Origin: Paludisphaera mucosa
GTDB taxonomy: Bacteria; Planctomycetota; Planctomycetia; Isosphaerales; Isosphaeraceae
Reading direction: 5' to 3'
DNA length: 64,000 nucleotides
NCBI RefSeq assembly: GCF_029589435.1
Contig: NZ_JARRAG010000002.1
Span: forward strand, 3,286,001 to 3,350,000
Shown: piece by piece, positions 10,884-19,675 of the stretch
How the letters are laid out: each line of letters starts with the position of its first letter
How positions within the stretch are numbered: position 1 is the stretch's first letter
Program-made: the position numbers and the translations under genes
Notes under the pieces: generated by a model
Database searches by the model: none
What the model was told of the DNA's origin: nothing
Seen by the model: only the letters and a program-made list of their open reading frames with translations

Positions 10884-10923
10884 GGGGTCGACGGGAACGC
10901 CGCGCGGCCGGCCCGTCGACCCC
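10884..10923 (+). terminator. hairpin after thiC, possible terminator
   Basis: A perfect 12-bp inverted repeat (GGGGTCGACGGG at 10884-10895 and its complement at 10912-10923) encloses a 16-base GC-rich loop. It sits 41 bases past the thiC stop. No T-tract follows, so termination is likely but not certain. Confidence 0.45.
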
Positions 10924-10992
10924 GCGTCGCGCGCCGAACGCGCCGCGCGACGCCCCTCCCCCTTGACGGCCCCGGGCCGGAAAGCGTCGCAC

Positions 10993-12447
10993 ATGAGGCG
11001 TCTCCCCACGCTGCTGCTGTTCGTCACGCTGGCGACCGGCCCACTCCCCCTCGCTCGCGCCGAGGAGCCCGCCCACCGCTTCCCGACGAAAGTGAGCGGC
11101 GACGGCCGCTACCTCACGGCCGACGACGGCAAGCCGTTCTTCTGGCTCGGCGACACGGCCTGGGAGCTGTTCCACCGCTGCAGCCGCGAGGACGTCGAGC
11201 GCTACCTGAAGGACCGCGCCGCCAAGGGCTTCACGGTCGTCCAGGCCGTCGCGATCGCCGAGTTCGACGGCGACGCCACGCCCAACGTCTACGGCCACCT
11301 CCCCCTGACCGACCTCGACCCCGCCCGCCCGGCCGTGAAGGACGGGCCCGAGAACGACTACTGGGACCACGTCGACTTCGTCGTCGACCGGGCCAACGCC
11401 CTCGGCCTGACGATCGGCCTCCTCCCGACTTGGGGCCGCTACTGGCACGATCCGGTCAAGGACGGCAAGCCCCTGTTCGACGCCGCCAACGCCGCGACCT
11501 ACGGCGAATGGCTGGGCAAGCGGTACGGCCGAAAGGGGGTCGTCTGGATCCTCGGCGGCGACCGCAACGTCGAGAACGACGGCCAGAAGGCCGTGATCGA
11601 GGCCATGGCCCGCGGCCTGAAGAAGGGCGACGGCGGCGGCCGGCTGATCACCTTCCACCCCACCGGGGCTCAGGGCTCGTCGAAGTGGTTCCACAAGTCC
11701 GACTGGCTGTCGTTCAACATGCGGCAGAACGGCCACGAGACCAACTACACCGGCACCTACGACCACACCCGGCCCGACTACGACCTCCAGCCCCCCAAGC
11801 CGGTGCTCGACGGCGAGCCGCTTTACGAGGCCCACCCGATCTCGTTCAAGGCCGACCGCAACGGCCACTCGATCGCCGCCGACGTCCGCCGGCCGCTCTA
11901 CTGGAACCTCTTCTCCGGGGCATGCGGCCACACCTACGGCCACCACTCGGTCTGGCAGATGTGGACCCCAGACCGCACCCCGGTCAACAACCCGCTCGTC
12001 CCCTGGACCGAGGCCGTCGACGACCCGGGCGCCGGCCAGATGCAGCACGGCCGCAGGTTGATGGAGTCGCGGCCGATGACGACGCGCATCCCCGACGACT
12101 CGGTGATCGTCACCGACCGCGTGAAGACCTCCGTCCCCGGCGCGGGCCGTTACCGCTTCGTCGCCACCCGCGACCGCGACGGCTCGTACGCCATGGTCTA
12201 CGCCCCCATCGGCCGGGCCTTCTCGGTCCACATGAACGCGATCAAGGGCCCCAAGGTCCACGCCTGGTGGTTCGACCCCCGCACCGGAAAGGCCGAATCG
12301 ATCGGCGAGTTCCCCAACGAGGGCGAACGCCGCTTCGTCCCCCCCAACCCGGGCGAGGACCTGGACTGGGTGCTCGTCCTCGACGACATCTCCAAGAATT
12401 ACCCGGCCCCGGGCTCGATCGAGCGCAAAGGGTTCACAGGCCGATGA
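10993..12447 (+). CDS. secreted DUF4038 glycoside hydrolase, apiosidase (GH140)-like
   Basis: 484 aa from ATG 10993, which starts a good signal peptide ([23 protein letters not shown]). The body matches the apiosidase-like DUF4038 pattern: [74 protein letters not shown] and [14 protein letters not shown], the last two holding candidate catalytic Asp and Glu. The C-terminal 90 residues fit the collagen-binding-like beta domain that usually accompanies it ([24 protein letters not shown]). Family members release apiose or related sugars from plant pectin; the exact substrate here is inference. It converges with the ceramidase-like gene, 24 bases away. Confidence 0.85.
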   Translation: MRRLPTLLLFVTLATGPLPLARAEEPAHRFPTKVSGDGRYLTADDGKPFFWLGDTAWELFHRCSREDVERYLKDRAAKGFTVVQAVAIAEFDGDATPNVYGHLPLTDLDPARPAVKDGPENDYWDHVDFVVDRANALGLTIGLLPTWGRYWHDPVKDGKPLFDAANAATYGEWLGKRYGRKGVVWILGGDRNVENDGQKAVIEAMARGLKKGDGGGRLITFHPTGAQGSSKWFHKSDWLSFNMRQNGHETNYTGTYDHTRPDYDLQPPKPVLDGEPLYEAHPISFKADRNGHSIAADVRRPLYWNLFSGACGHTYGHHSVWQMWTPDRTPVNNPLVPWTEAVDDPGAGQMQHGRRLMESRPMTTRIPDDSVIVTDRVKTSVPGAGRYRFVATRDRDGSYAMVYAPIGRAFSVHMNAIKGPKVHAWWFDPRTGKAESIGEFPNEGERRFVPPNPGEDLDWVLVLDDISKNYPAPGSIERKGFTGR

Positions 12448-12471
12448 CGCAACCAGCCGGCGTTAAGTCCG

Positions 12472-13887
12472 TCACTTCTTCATCGACGGAACCAGCGCCT
12501 CGGGCACGGTGAAGAAATCCGGTTCGGGCGTCGCGGCGGTCCGCTTGAAGGCGTCGCCGAGCAGCGATTCGGCCGTCGCGACCACCAGGTCCTCGACGGC
12601 CGGATCGTAGCGGGTGGGCCAGCCGTAGTAGATCTGCGAGAAGTCGGATTCGTAGCCCCCCTCGCTCAGCACCCGGCGCGAGGGGATGTAGCCCGGGATG
12701 TCGTTGCACCAGCCGTTGATCCAGATCCGCGTCCAGTCCATCTCGCGCTTGATCCGGACCGCGTAGTCGACCGTGACCTCGCCGGGGAGGAAGACGATCG
12801 CCAGTTCGGGGCCGAACCGCCAGGCCGCGACCTCGTAGGGAACGACGTCCGGAAGCTTGCCGTCACGGTCGAGCTGGTCCAGCATGCGTTTGGCGTGGCG
12901 GCCCTCGAAGCCCTCGCGCCTGGCCTCGCGTTCCCAGTGGTCGCGGCCGGGAGCCTTCGCCAGGGGCAGCTCGATCGCCTTGTGGACGACCTCCGTCGGC
13001 GCGGCCAGCGGCTTGAGCGGGGTCGTCGCCAGGCGGGCGATCTCGTCGGCCACGGCCCGGCCGTGGCGGCGCGAGAACGCCAGGCTCCCCGTGGGCTGGG
13101 GGCCGACGTCGGCGCCGCAGCCGATGGTGATCAGGGCGGTCGCGCCGGGATTGGCCTGCTCGACGTCGGTCGCGGCGAAGCCGGCCCAGTCGCCGCCGAC
13201 GCGGTTCTCGCTGCCGGCGCTCGTGCAATGGCAGGCGTAGCTCGCCCACACGGCGACGAGCTTCCCCTCGCGGCGGGCGAAGAGGGCGGGGAAGCTGTGG
13301 TCGACGGGGGCCTTCTCGGCGAAGGCGAAGCCCATCCACTTGCCGTCCTTCATCAGCCGGCGATTGCCGCCGAACGTCGCCCGTCCCTGGCCCCACGACA
13401 GCTCGGACGGCTTGCGGTCGCGGACGGCCGCCTGGGCGACCTCGACGAGCCTGTCGGTCAGCCACTTCGTGTACGCGGCGACGTGCTCGCGCTGCTCGGG
13501 CGTATCGCGGCCCTCCCAGATCAGCGGGGCGTAGCCTTCAAGGGTCGGCGAGTTGTGCGTGTGCGTCGAGGCGACCACCAGCCGCGAGGGGTCGACCCCG
13601 CCCTGGGCGGCGATGCGCCGGCGGACCTCGGCGACGACCGGCGCGGGGACGCCGCAGTTCTCGACGGCGACGAGGACGACCGGGTCGGCGTCTCCCACGG
13701 CCAGCGCCCGCGCCGAGAGCGGCGCGTCGACGGCCTGGTGCTCGCCCACGCGATGGCCGTAGCCGGCGAGCAGCACGGGGTGCGTCGGCGTGACGTCGAC
13801 CTTCGCGACGCCCACCGCGACCTCTCCGGAGACGGCCCAGGCGCCCGACAGGCTCAACACGATCAGGACGCGGAACGGAAGGTGCAT
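12472..13887 (-). CDS. exported neutral/alkaline ceramidase-like protein
   Basis: 471 aa with a signal peptide (LIVLSLSGAWAVSGEVAVG). It has the neutral-ceramidase N-terminal fold markers: VAKVDVTPTHPVLLAGYG, VVASTHTHNSP (candidate zinc His), SYACHCTS (second His) and FLPGEVTVDY (candidate zinc Glu). The segment where true neutral ceramidases carry GDVSPN with the catalytic Ser reads GADVGPQP here, so that serine is not conserved. It may therefore be a hydrolase of another amide or lipid, or inactive. It lies 45 bases downstream of the devA-like gene on the same strand, so co-transcription with that exporter is likely. Confidence 0.8.
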   Translation of the reverse strand: MHLPFRVLIVLSLSGAWAVSGEVAVGVAKVDVTPTHPVLLAGYGHRVGEHQAVDAPLSARALAVGDADPVVLVAVENCGVPAPVVAEVRRRIAAQGGVDPSRLVVASTHTHNSPTLEGYAPLIWEGRDTPEQREHVAAYTKWLTDRLVEVAQAAVRDRKPSELSWGQGRATFGGNRRLMKDGKWMGFAFAEKAPVDHSFPALFARREGKLVAVWASYACHCTSAGSENRVGGDWAGFAATDVEQANPGATALITIGCGADVGPQPTGSLAFSRRHGRAVADEIARLATTPLKPLAAPTEVVHKAIELPLAKAPGRDHWEREARREGFEGRHAKRMLDQLDRDGKLPDVVPYEVAAWRFGPELAIVFLPGEVTVDYAVRIKREMDWTRIWINGWCNDIPGYIPSRRVLSEGGYESDFSQIYYGWPTRYDPAVEDLVVATAESLLGDAFKRTAATPEPDFFTVPEALVPSMKK

Positions 13888-13932
13888 CGGCGGACCCTCG
13901 GGGGAGTTCGGCGGTGACGGGACGGGACGGGA

Positions 13933-15102
13933 TCAGGGCGTGGTCGCCGCCGGCTCCTGGAGGGCGGGCGACGCCCCGGCGAGGAGGCTGCGGATGCGGG
14001 CCTCGAACGACTGGTCCGCGGCCAGGGCGTGGAGGAAATCGTCCTTGTGGAGGACGTACAGCTCCAGGTCGGTCCGGGCCGTGACGGTCTCGGGCACCGG
14101 CATCTTGAAGTACGAGGTGATCATGCCGAAGCTCTCGCCGTAGCACTTCTCCTCGTCGTACTGGCCGTCCTTGTAGGCGTCGGCCACGCCCGATCCGACG
14201 ACGTAGAAGCGGTCGCCCTCCTGGCCCTGGGCGACGATCGTCTCGCCCGCGGCCCGATTCTCGACGGTCATGTAGTTCGCCAGCCGCGAGAGGGTCGCTT
14301 CGCTGAGCCCTTCCAGCCACGACGTCGCGGCCAGGGCGCGGACGATCCGCACGGCGACCTTCGTGAGCGAGTTCGTCACGATCCGGCCGGCGATCATGTT
14401 GACGATCCGGTCGGCCTTGTCGATCACCCGCTGGTCGTGCGTCACGAGCAGGACGGTCGTCTTCGTCGGCCCGTCGGCCAGGCTGCGGAGCAGGTCCAGG
14501 ACGATCTGGCTGGACTGGGCGTCGAGCGAGGCCGTTGGCTCGTCGGCGAGGACCATCTTGGGCTCGTTGACAAGCGCCCGGGCGATCGCCACCCGCTGCT
14601 TCTGGCCGCCCGACAGCTCGGCCGGATGGTGGTGGATCCGCTCGCCCAGGCCCAGCCGGGTCAGCATCTCGATGCAGCGGCGGTCCATCTCGGCCGGCGA
14701 CGCCGGCTTCAGGGCCGTCGCCATCCGCACGTTCTCTAGCGCCGAGAGCGACGTGAACAGGTTGTGCTGCTGGAAGATGAAGCCGACGTCCTTGCGCAGC
14801 TCGACCTGCTCGCCCTCGCCGGCCTTGGACAGGTTCTGGTGGAGGACCTCCAGGTAGCCCTCCTGCATCTTGCGGAGCGCCCCGATGAGGGTCAGCAGGG
14901 TCGACTTCCCCGAGCCCGACGGGCCGGTCATGATCACGACCTCGCCGCGGCTGATCTCCAGGTGGTTGTCGAACAGGACCTGGGTGCGCGTCTCGCCCGC
15001 GCCGTAGGCGTAGTTCACGCCCACCGCGCGGATGACGACCTCGCCGCCCGCGGGCATGTTCACGGCCCGGGTCATCGTCGTGGTGAGCAAGCCCGAACTC
15101 AT
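13933..15102 (-). CDS. DevA-type ABC ATPase fused to a cyclic-nucleotide-binding domain
   Basis: 389 aa. Residues about 20-235 are a MacB/LolD/DevA-class ATPase: Walker A GPSGSGKST (60-68), Q-loop FIFQQHNLF, signature LSGGQ (163-167), Walker B MVLADEPT and switch VTHDQ are all intact. Residues about 255-375 are a cNMP-binding-like beta barrel (RLANYMTVENRAAGETIVAQGQEGDRFYVVGSGVADAY, CYGESFGMI), as in Crp and regulated channels. This ATPase class normally ends after the nucleotide-binding domain, so the C-terminal domain is an addition that could gate transport by a nucleotide or act structurally. It is last of four exporter genes read leftward and lies 25 bases after the second permease. Confidence 0.9.
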   Translation of the reverse strand: MSSGLLTTTMTRAVNMPAGGEVVIRAVGVNYAYGAGETRTQVLFDNHLEISRGEVVIMTGPSGSGKSTLLTLIGALRKMQEGYLEVLHQNLSKAGEGEQVELRKDVGFIFQQHNLFTSLSALENVRMATALKPASPAEMDRRCIEMLTRLGLGERIHHHPAELSGGQKQRVAIARALVNEPKMVLADEPTASLDAQSSQIVLDLLRSLADGPTKTTVLLVTHDQRVIDKADRIVNMIAGRIVTNSLTKVAVRIVRALAATSWLEGLSEATLSRLANYMTVENRAAGETIVAQGQEGDRFYVVGSGVADAYKDGQYDEEKCYGESFGMITSYFKMPVPETVTARTDLELYVLHKDDFLHALAADQSFEARIRSLLAGASPALQEPAATTP

Positions 15103-15127
15103 GCTGATCCCCCTCGAATCGTGATTC

Positions 15128-16324
15128 TCAAGCGAAGAGCTGCGCCGGGTCCGCCGAGATCAGCCGACGCGCCGCGTACGCCCCCGACCCGACGCACATC
15201 AGCACGGTCAGGATCAGGATCCAGTACGGGTTGTTCCGCGTCACGTCCATCGGCAGTCCGGTCAGGCGGTGGACCCACTGGAACAGGAAGAAGCTGACGA
15301 TCAGGCCCGCCGCGTAGCCGAGCAGGGCGAGGTAGAAGGCCTGCGTCAGCACCACGCGGTAGAGCGCGTAGTTGGAATAGCCGATCGCCTTGAGCGTCGC
15401 GAACTCCGGCAGCCGGTCGCTGATGTCCGAATAGAGCACCTGGTAGCAGATCACCGAGCCGACGATGAACCCCATCACGACGCCGATGTAGAAGACCGTC
15501 CCGATCGGCGCCACCTTGTCCCAGAAGTCGCGTTCGCGGGCGATGAACTGGTCGAGCGTGAGCACCCGGACGTCGGGCGGCAGCGCGGCGGCGACGGCGT
15601 CGCGGACCCGCGTCGGGTCGGCCCCGGGCTTCGTCCGCAGGACTCCGACGTGGACCTTGCGGTCGAGCAGCGAGGGCCCGTCCAGCTCGGGGAAGGCCGT
15701 CATGAGGTTCTGGTCGCTGACCACGAGGTTGCCGTTGGTCTGGACGTTGATCCCCAGAGAGAACGTGCCCACGATCTCGAACCGCTTGCCCGCAAGCTCC
15801 GAGACCTGGCCCGTCTTGAAGACCCCGAACTGCCGCTCGCGCGAGCGTTCGTCGGCCATCGCCGTGTTCGGGCGGCTCCAGAGGGCCCGGTTCTGCTTGA
15901 GGACGGGGATGTCGAGCACGTCGTCCTGGGGCGGGTAGGCGACGACGCAGATCCGCTCCTCGCCGCCGGTCTCGGGGTTCCGCCAGAAGGACGACCGGGT
16001 GACGGTGTAGAGCGGGCTCGACGAGGCGACCCCCTCGACGTCGCGCGCCTGGACGATCCGCTCCAGCGGGAACGGGAAGGGGACCGAGAGCGAGTAGAGC
16101 GTCCGGCTGAGGATCACGACCTGGCCGTCGATCCGCTCGATGACGTTGACCATGCTGTCGAGGATTGACTTGCGGAAGCCGTTCTCCATGAACATCAGGG
16201 TCGTCGCGAACGCCACGCCGGCGACGGACGCGAGCAGCCGCAACCGGTGCTCGGTCAGGTTGCGCCAGGCCAGGGGGATTCTTCCGCCGAGATGCATGCG
16301 AATGGGTCCGTCGAATTCCGTCAC
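15128..16324 (-). CDS. DevC-type ABC transporter permease (FtsX family), second copy
   Basis: 398 aa. The N-terminus IPLAWRNLTEHRLRLLASVAGVAFATTLMF is the DevC signature with the first membrane helix. A periplasmic domain of about 200 residues follows, then three helices (FYIGVVMGFIVGSVICYQVL, AFYLALLGYAAGLIVSFFLF and ILILTVLMCVGSG) with the cytoplasmic coupling segment LPEFATLKAIGYS. DevC proteins work with a DevA ATPase and a DevB periplasmic adaptor to push glycolipids or other amphiphiles out of the inner membrane. It starts 4 bases after the paralogous permease, so the two are probably made together as a heterodimer. Confidence 0.92.
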   Translation of the reverse strand: MTEFDGPIRMHLGGRIPLAWRNLTEHRLRLLASVAGVAFATTLMFMENGFRKSILDSMVNVIERIDGQVVILSRTLYSLSVPFPFPLERIVQARDVEGVASSSPLYTVTRSSFWRNPETGGEERICVVAYPPQDDVLDIPVLKQNRALWSRPNTAMADERSRERQFGVFKTGQVSELAGKRFEIVGTFSLGINVQTNGNLVVSDQNLMTAFPELDGPSLLDRKVHVGVLRTKPGADPTRVRDAVAAALPPDVRVLTLDQFIARERDFWDKVAPIGTVFYIGVVMGFIVGSVICYQVLYSDISDRLPEFATLKAIGYSNYALYRVVLTQAFYLALLGYAAGLIVSFFLFQWVHRLTGLPMDVTRNNPYWILILTVLMCVGSGAYAARRLISADPAQLFA

Positions 16325-16328
16325 CGGT

Positions 16329-17585
16329 TCAGAACAGGTCGGCCGGCTGGGCGAGCCGCAGCCGGTTGACCGTCAGCCCTCCCGTGACCGCGCCGACCGC
16401 CAGGGCCAGGGCGAAGGTGAGCGCCAGGTTCTCGCGCGTGAGCACCATCGGGATGCCCGCCAGGGTCTCGGTCGCCAGGTACACCACGACGGCGATCGCC
16501 ACGGCCGCCGCGAAGGAGATCAGCATGTACAGGATCGCCTGGAAGACGAGGATGCCCGCCAGCCGCCAGATCGAATAGCCCATCGCCCGCAGGGTCGCGT
16601 ACTCGGGCAGGTGCTCGCGGACGTCGTTCGAGAGCACCTGGTAGACCACCACGGCCGCCACGTTCATCGCCACCAGGACGCCGATCGCGAAGAGCTGGCC
16701 CGTCGAGGTCTGGTTCACCCAGTGGTCGACCTCGTTCGCCAGGACGTCCGGCCGCGACGAGACCCGGACGTCCGACGGCAGCGCCTTCCGCAGGGCCGCG
16801 ACGGTCGCGTCGACCGCGCCCGGCTTCACCTTCAGGAGCCCGAAGTTGGTCGTCTCGCGCGACTCGTAGTCGCAGGCGCGGACGAAGGTGTCGTCGGAGC
16901 AGAGGACCGTAGAATCGGCCGCGAAGCCGCGCAGCATGTCGAACCCGCCGACGACCTGGACGGCCGTGTCCTCCAGCTCCCAGTCGTGGAAGCGGTCGCG
17001 GACCTGCCAGCCGAAATCGGGATTGGATAGGGCGTTCAGCAGGACCCGATCGGGCACGCGGAGCTTGCCCCGCGCGGCCTCGATCGATCCCAGGATGGGC
17101 TGACGAAACGGCGGGTGGTCGAGGTCGAAGCCCATGACGTACAACTGCCGGCGCTGGAGCGGCCGGGGCGTGCGCGAGCCTTCGATCCAGCGGGTCAGCG
17201 CGCCCGGCCGCGGCGCCGAGTCGTCCGGCGGCGCGTCCAGCGGGTTGGGCGGGCAGCGCCAGAGGGCGAACGTGGCGTAGAGCGGCGTCGCCGACTCGAC
17301 CCCGTCGACGCCCTTCGCCTGGCGCAGGCGTTCCAGCGGCAGGAAGCCGGGCGCGTAGAATTGTTCGAACCGCGACGAGGTCAGCAGGACGTCGAAGTCC
17401 AGGACGTCGAAGTTGTTCGTCGCCGTGATCCGCACCGCCTGGAGGAAGCCGAGCTGGAGCAGGACCATCGTCAGCGAGAACGCCGCCCCCGAGATCGCCG
17501 CGAACGACCGGCGACCGCCGTGGGCCACGTTCCGCCAGGCGAGCGGCGGATTCTTCAGGCCGAGCCACGACCTCGCCACGTTCAA
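16329..17585 (-). CDS. DevC-type ABC transporter permease (FtsX family), first copy
   Basis: 418 aa, starting at TTG 17585 (overlapping the devB-like stop) or GTG 17579. It has the same architecture as its neighbour: PPLAWRNVAHGGRRSFAAISGAAFSLTMVL, a periplasmic domain, then LPEYATLRAMGYS and three C-terminal helices. The periplasmic part differs clearly from the neighbour, with an extra Pro-rich, basic insertion at about residues 110-150. Membrane-embedded half-transporter; together with the next gene it should form the channel used by the fused DevA-like ATPase. Confidence 0.9.
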   Translation of the reverse strand: MNVARSWLGLKNPPLAWRNVAHGGRRSFAAISGAAFSLTMVLLQLGFLQAVRITATNNFDVLDFDVLLTSSRFEQFYAPGFLPLERLRQAKGVDGVESATPLYATFALWRCPPNPLDAPPDDSAPRPGALTRWIEGSRTPRPLQRRQLYVMGFDLDHPPFRQPILGSIEAARGKLRVPDRVLLNALSNPDFGWQVRDRFHDWELEDTAVQVVGGFDMLRGFAADSTVLCSDDTFVRACDYESRETTNFGLLKVKPGAVDATVAALRKALPSDVRVSSRPDVLANEVDHWVNQTSTGQLFAIGVLVAMNVAAVVVYQVLSNDVREHLPEYATLRAMGYSIWRLAGILVFQAILYMLISFAAAVAIAVVVYLATETLAGIPMVLTRENLALTFALALAVGAVTGGLTVNRLRLAQPADLF

Positions 17586-18667
17586 CCGCCCCCGCCGGGT
17601 GTGATCGCGACCTCGGCTTCCATGTTGATCAGCCGCGCGGCGAGCTTGGGGTCGTCGAGCGCGACCCAGACCTTGACCACCCGGACGTCCTTGAGCGCGC
17701 GAGGGTCCAGGTTCGCGGCCTGGTTGCGGCCGACGATCGAGCCGATCCGCTGGACCTTCCCCGCGATCGACTGGTCGAGGATCGACACCCTGGCCGCGTC
17801 GCCGACCTTGACCCGCAGGACCTCGCTCTGGAAGACCTCGGCGACGGCGACCATCACCGAAACGTCCCCCAGGACCAGCAACTGGCCCGTCCCCACCTCG
17901 CCCGGGTGGGCGACGACGTCGAGGATCTTGCCGGCCCGCGGCGCGAGGACCTGGGTCTGCTCAATCCCGGCCTGCGCCAGGGCGATCTGGGCGTCGGGGA
18001 GGAGGAACTCGGGGTTGGCGTCGGCCAGTTGCTCGTCCTCCAGCGCCCGCTTCTTGACCGTGAGCGCCTTCTCGGCTTCGAGCAGGTTCTTGTCCAGCTC
18101 GGCCTGCGTGGTCTTGGCGAACAGCTCGACGTAGCGTCCCCCGTCTTCCAGCCTCGCCCGGTCGACCGGCCCGGCCAGGCCGCTCAGATTGTAGAGAGGG
18201 GTGGCCTTGTCGAGCAGCTTGCGAAGTTCGTCGGCGACCTTGGTGGCGGCGACGAGCCGGGGCTCGTTGGCCTTGTCGAACTGCTCGCGCTCCAGGAGGA
18301 ACTTGTCCTTCTTCGCCTTCCTCTGGAAGGTCATCTGCTGTTTCTGGATCTCGGCGAGGGCGAGCTGGGCCTCGGCCTGCTTGCGGCCTTCGAGGACCGC
18401 GAGAACCTGCCCGGCGGTCACGTCGTCGCCGACGGCGACCTTGATCTCGTCGATCCGCTGTCCGGGCCGCGAGCCGACCGTGACCAGGCCGGTCGCCGGT
18501 TCGAGCCGGGCGAGGGCGTGGACGCGGGATTCGCCGGCCGAGGCGGACGCGGCCTGCGCCCGCGCGTCGGAGGGCCGGGCGGCCACCAGGGCGAGGACGA
18601 CCACGGCGGCCAGGGCCTTGCTTCGCGAGGGTCGACGGCCGCCTGCGCCGGTGCTGATATGGGACAT
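17582..18667 (-). CDS. DevB/HlyD-type membrane-fusion protein
   Basis: 361 aa from ATG 18667, chosen because GGAG stands 11 bases before it and a membrane anchor follows (SKALAAVVVLALVAARP). Beta-barrel and lipoyl half-motifs flank a long helical hairpin: RVHALARLEPATGLVTVGSRPGQRIDEI and GDDVTAGQVLAVLEGRKQAEAQL before it, then heptad-rich helices to about residue 230, then ILDVVAHPGEVGTGQLLVLGDVSVM. Such adaptors join an inner-membrane ABC exporter to an outer-membrane channel. It leads the four-gene exporter set; no TolC-like gene is nearby, so that partner must lie elsewhere. Confidence 0.9.
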   Translation of the reverse strand: MSHISTGAGGRRPSRSKALAAVVVLALVAARPSDARAQAASASAGESRVHALARLEPATGLVTVGSRPGQRIDEIKVAVGDDVTAGQVLAVLEGRKQAEAQLALAEIQKQQMTFQRKAKKDKFLLEREQFDKANEPRLVAATKVADELRKLLDKATPLYNLSGLAGPVDRARLEDGGRYVELFAKTTQAELDKNLLEAEKALTVKKRALEDEQLADANPEFLLPDAQIALAQAGIEQTQVLAPRAGKILDVVAHPGEVGTGQLLVLGDVSVMVAVAEVFQSEVLRVKVGDAARVSILDQSIAGKVQRIGSIVGRNQAANLDPRALKDVRVVKVWVALDDPKLAARLINMEAEVAITPGGGG

Positions 18668-18857
18668 TTCGGGGGCTTCTCCGCGACTGACGAAGGTTCG
18701 GGACGACGAACCCGGGGGTCGGCCGGGCCGAGGCCGGGACGCGACCGCTTCCATCGATGGAGAGATCTTAGGGCCGGGACGGACCCCGTCCAAGTCCCGA
18801 CCCTCCGAACTTGGCCATGATGCAACCCTCGCGCCGGGCGGACCTTCGAAAATGCGA

Positions 18858-18891
18858 ACGGCCCTCGCTTCGGTGGGGAAGCGGGGGCCGT
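18858..18891 (-). terminator. terminator of the amidotransferase-like gene
   Basis: A 14-bp stem (18858-18871 with 18878-18891, one wobble or mismatch) closes a 6-base loop 31 bases past the stop codon at 18923. Read leftward, the stem is followed by TTCGCATTTTCG, a T-rich stretch. This should insulate the gene from the exporter operon. Confidence 0.7.
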
Positions 18892-18922
18892 CGGTGTTTC
18901 GGGGCGACTCGTCCGGCCGGCG

Positions 18923-19675
18923 TCAGCCGACGCGGGCGAGGGCGGGGGCCTGCTTGGCCGAGGCGGCGGCCTCGACGAACGCCTCCATGAGCTGCATGTC
19001 GAGGGAGATGTGGCCCTCGTTCTCGGGGTGCCACTGGACGCCGACCACCCACCAGCTCGGGTCCTTGCCCTCGTAGGCCTCGATCAGGCCGTCGGGGGCC
19101 AGGGCCGAGATCCGGAACGGCGGGGCGAGCTTGCGGACGCCCATGTGGTGGTAGCTGTTGACGCGGATCTCGCCCGGGCCGTAGATCTCGGCCAGCCGGG
19201 TCTTGGGCCGCATGACGACGGTGTGCCGATGGGCGCCGCCGTGGGGGTCGAAGTGGGGGATGCACTTCGGCAGGTCTTCCGGCAGGTGCACGAAGAGGCC
19301 GCCGCCGGCCACCACGTTCAGCTCCTGCATCCCCAGGCCGATGCCCAGGGTCGGGATCTTCTCCTGCTGGACGAGCTTGCAGAGGAGCCGGTCGGACAGC
19401 TCCCGGCGCTCGCTCATGACGTTGACCGACGGGTGCGGCGTCAGGCCCATCTTGCGGGGGTCGAGGTCGTCGCCGCCGGCCAGGACGACGCCGTCGAGCC
19501 GCTCCAGGATGGGCAGCATGTCGCTCTCGCGGGTGACCGGCGGGATCATGATCGGCAGGGCGCCGGCGGTCAGGAGGGCGTCGTAGTAGCCCGTCGGCAT
19601 GAGGCTGTGCGGATTGCGGCTCTTGTCCGAAGCCCGGAGATCCATGTTGATGCCGATGAGGGGTCGGTTGTTCAT
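18923..19675 (-). CDS. peptidase C26 / PuuD-like class I glutamine amidotransferase-fold protein, catalytic Cys missing
   Basis: 250 aa from ATG 19675, with a purine-rich ribosome site (GGAAGGGA) upstream. The fold landmarks of gamma-glutamyl-GABA hydrolase are clear: LIGINMDLR, PTGYYDALLTAGALPIMIPP, LDGVVLAGGDDLDP and the C-terminal VQWHPEN with catalytic His and Glu. The nucleophile elbow, which in active members reads GICxGMQ, here reads GIGLGMQ: the codon is GGC (Gly) instead of TGC. Hydrolysis by the usual mechanism should be impossible, so the protein may bind a glutamylated compound or act as a regulator. It is monocistronic with its own terminator. CarA in this window keeps the Cys at the same place. 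Confidence 0.88.
   Translation of the reverse strand: MNNRPLIGINMDLRASDKSRNPHSLMPTGYYDALLTAGALPIMIPPVTRESDMLPILERLDGVVLAGGDDLDPRKMGLTPHPSVNVMSERRELSDRLLCKLVQQEKIPTLGIGLGMQELNVVAGGGLFVHLPEDLPKCIPHFDPHGGAHRHTVVMRPKTRLAEIYGPGEIRVNSYHHMGVRKLAPPFRISALAPDGLIEAYEGKDPSWWVVGVQWHPENEGHISLDMQLMEAFVEAAASAKQAPALARVG

Noticed and set aside
18768-18819. 16-codon leader frame upstream of the devB-like gene
   Set aside because: It is too short to support and has no sign of attenuation or conserved structure.
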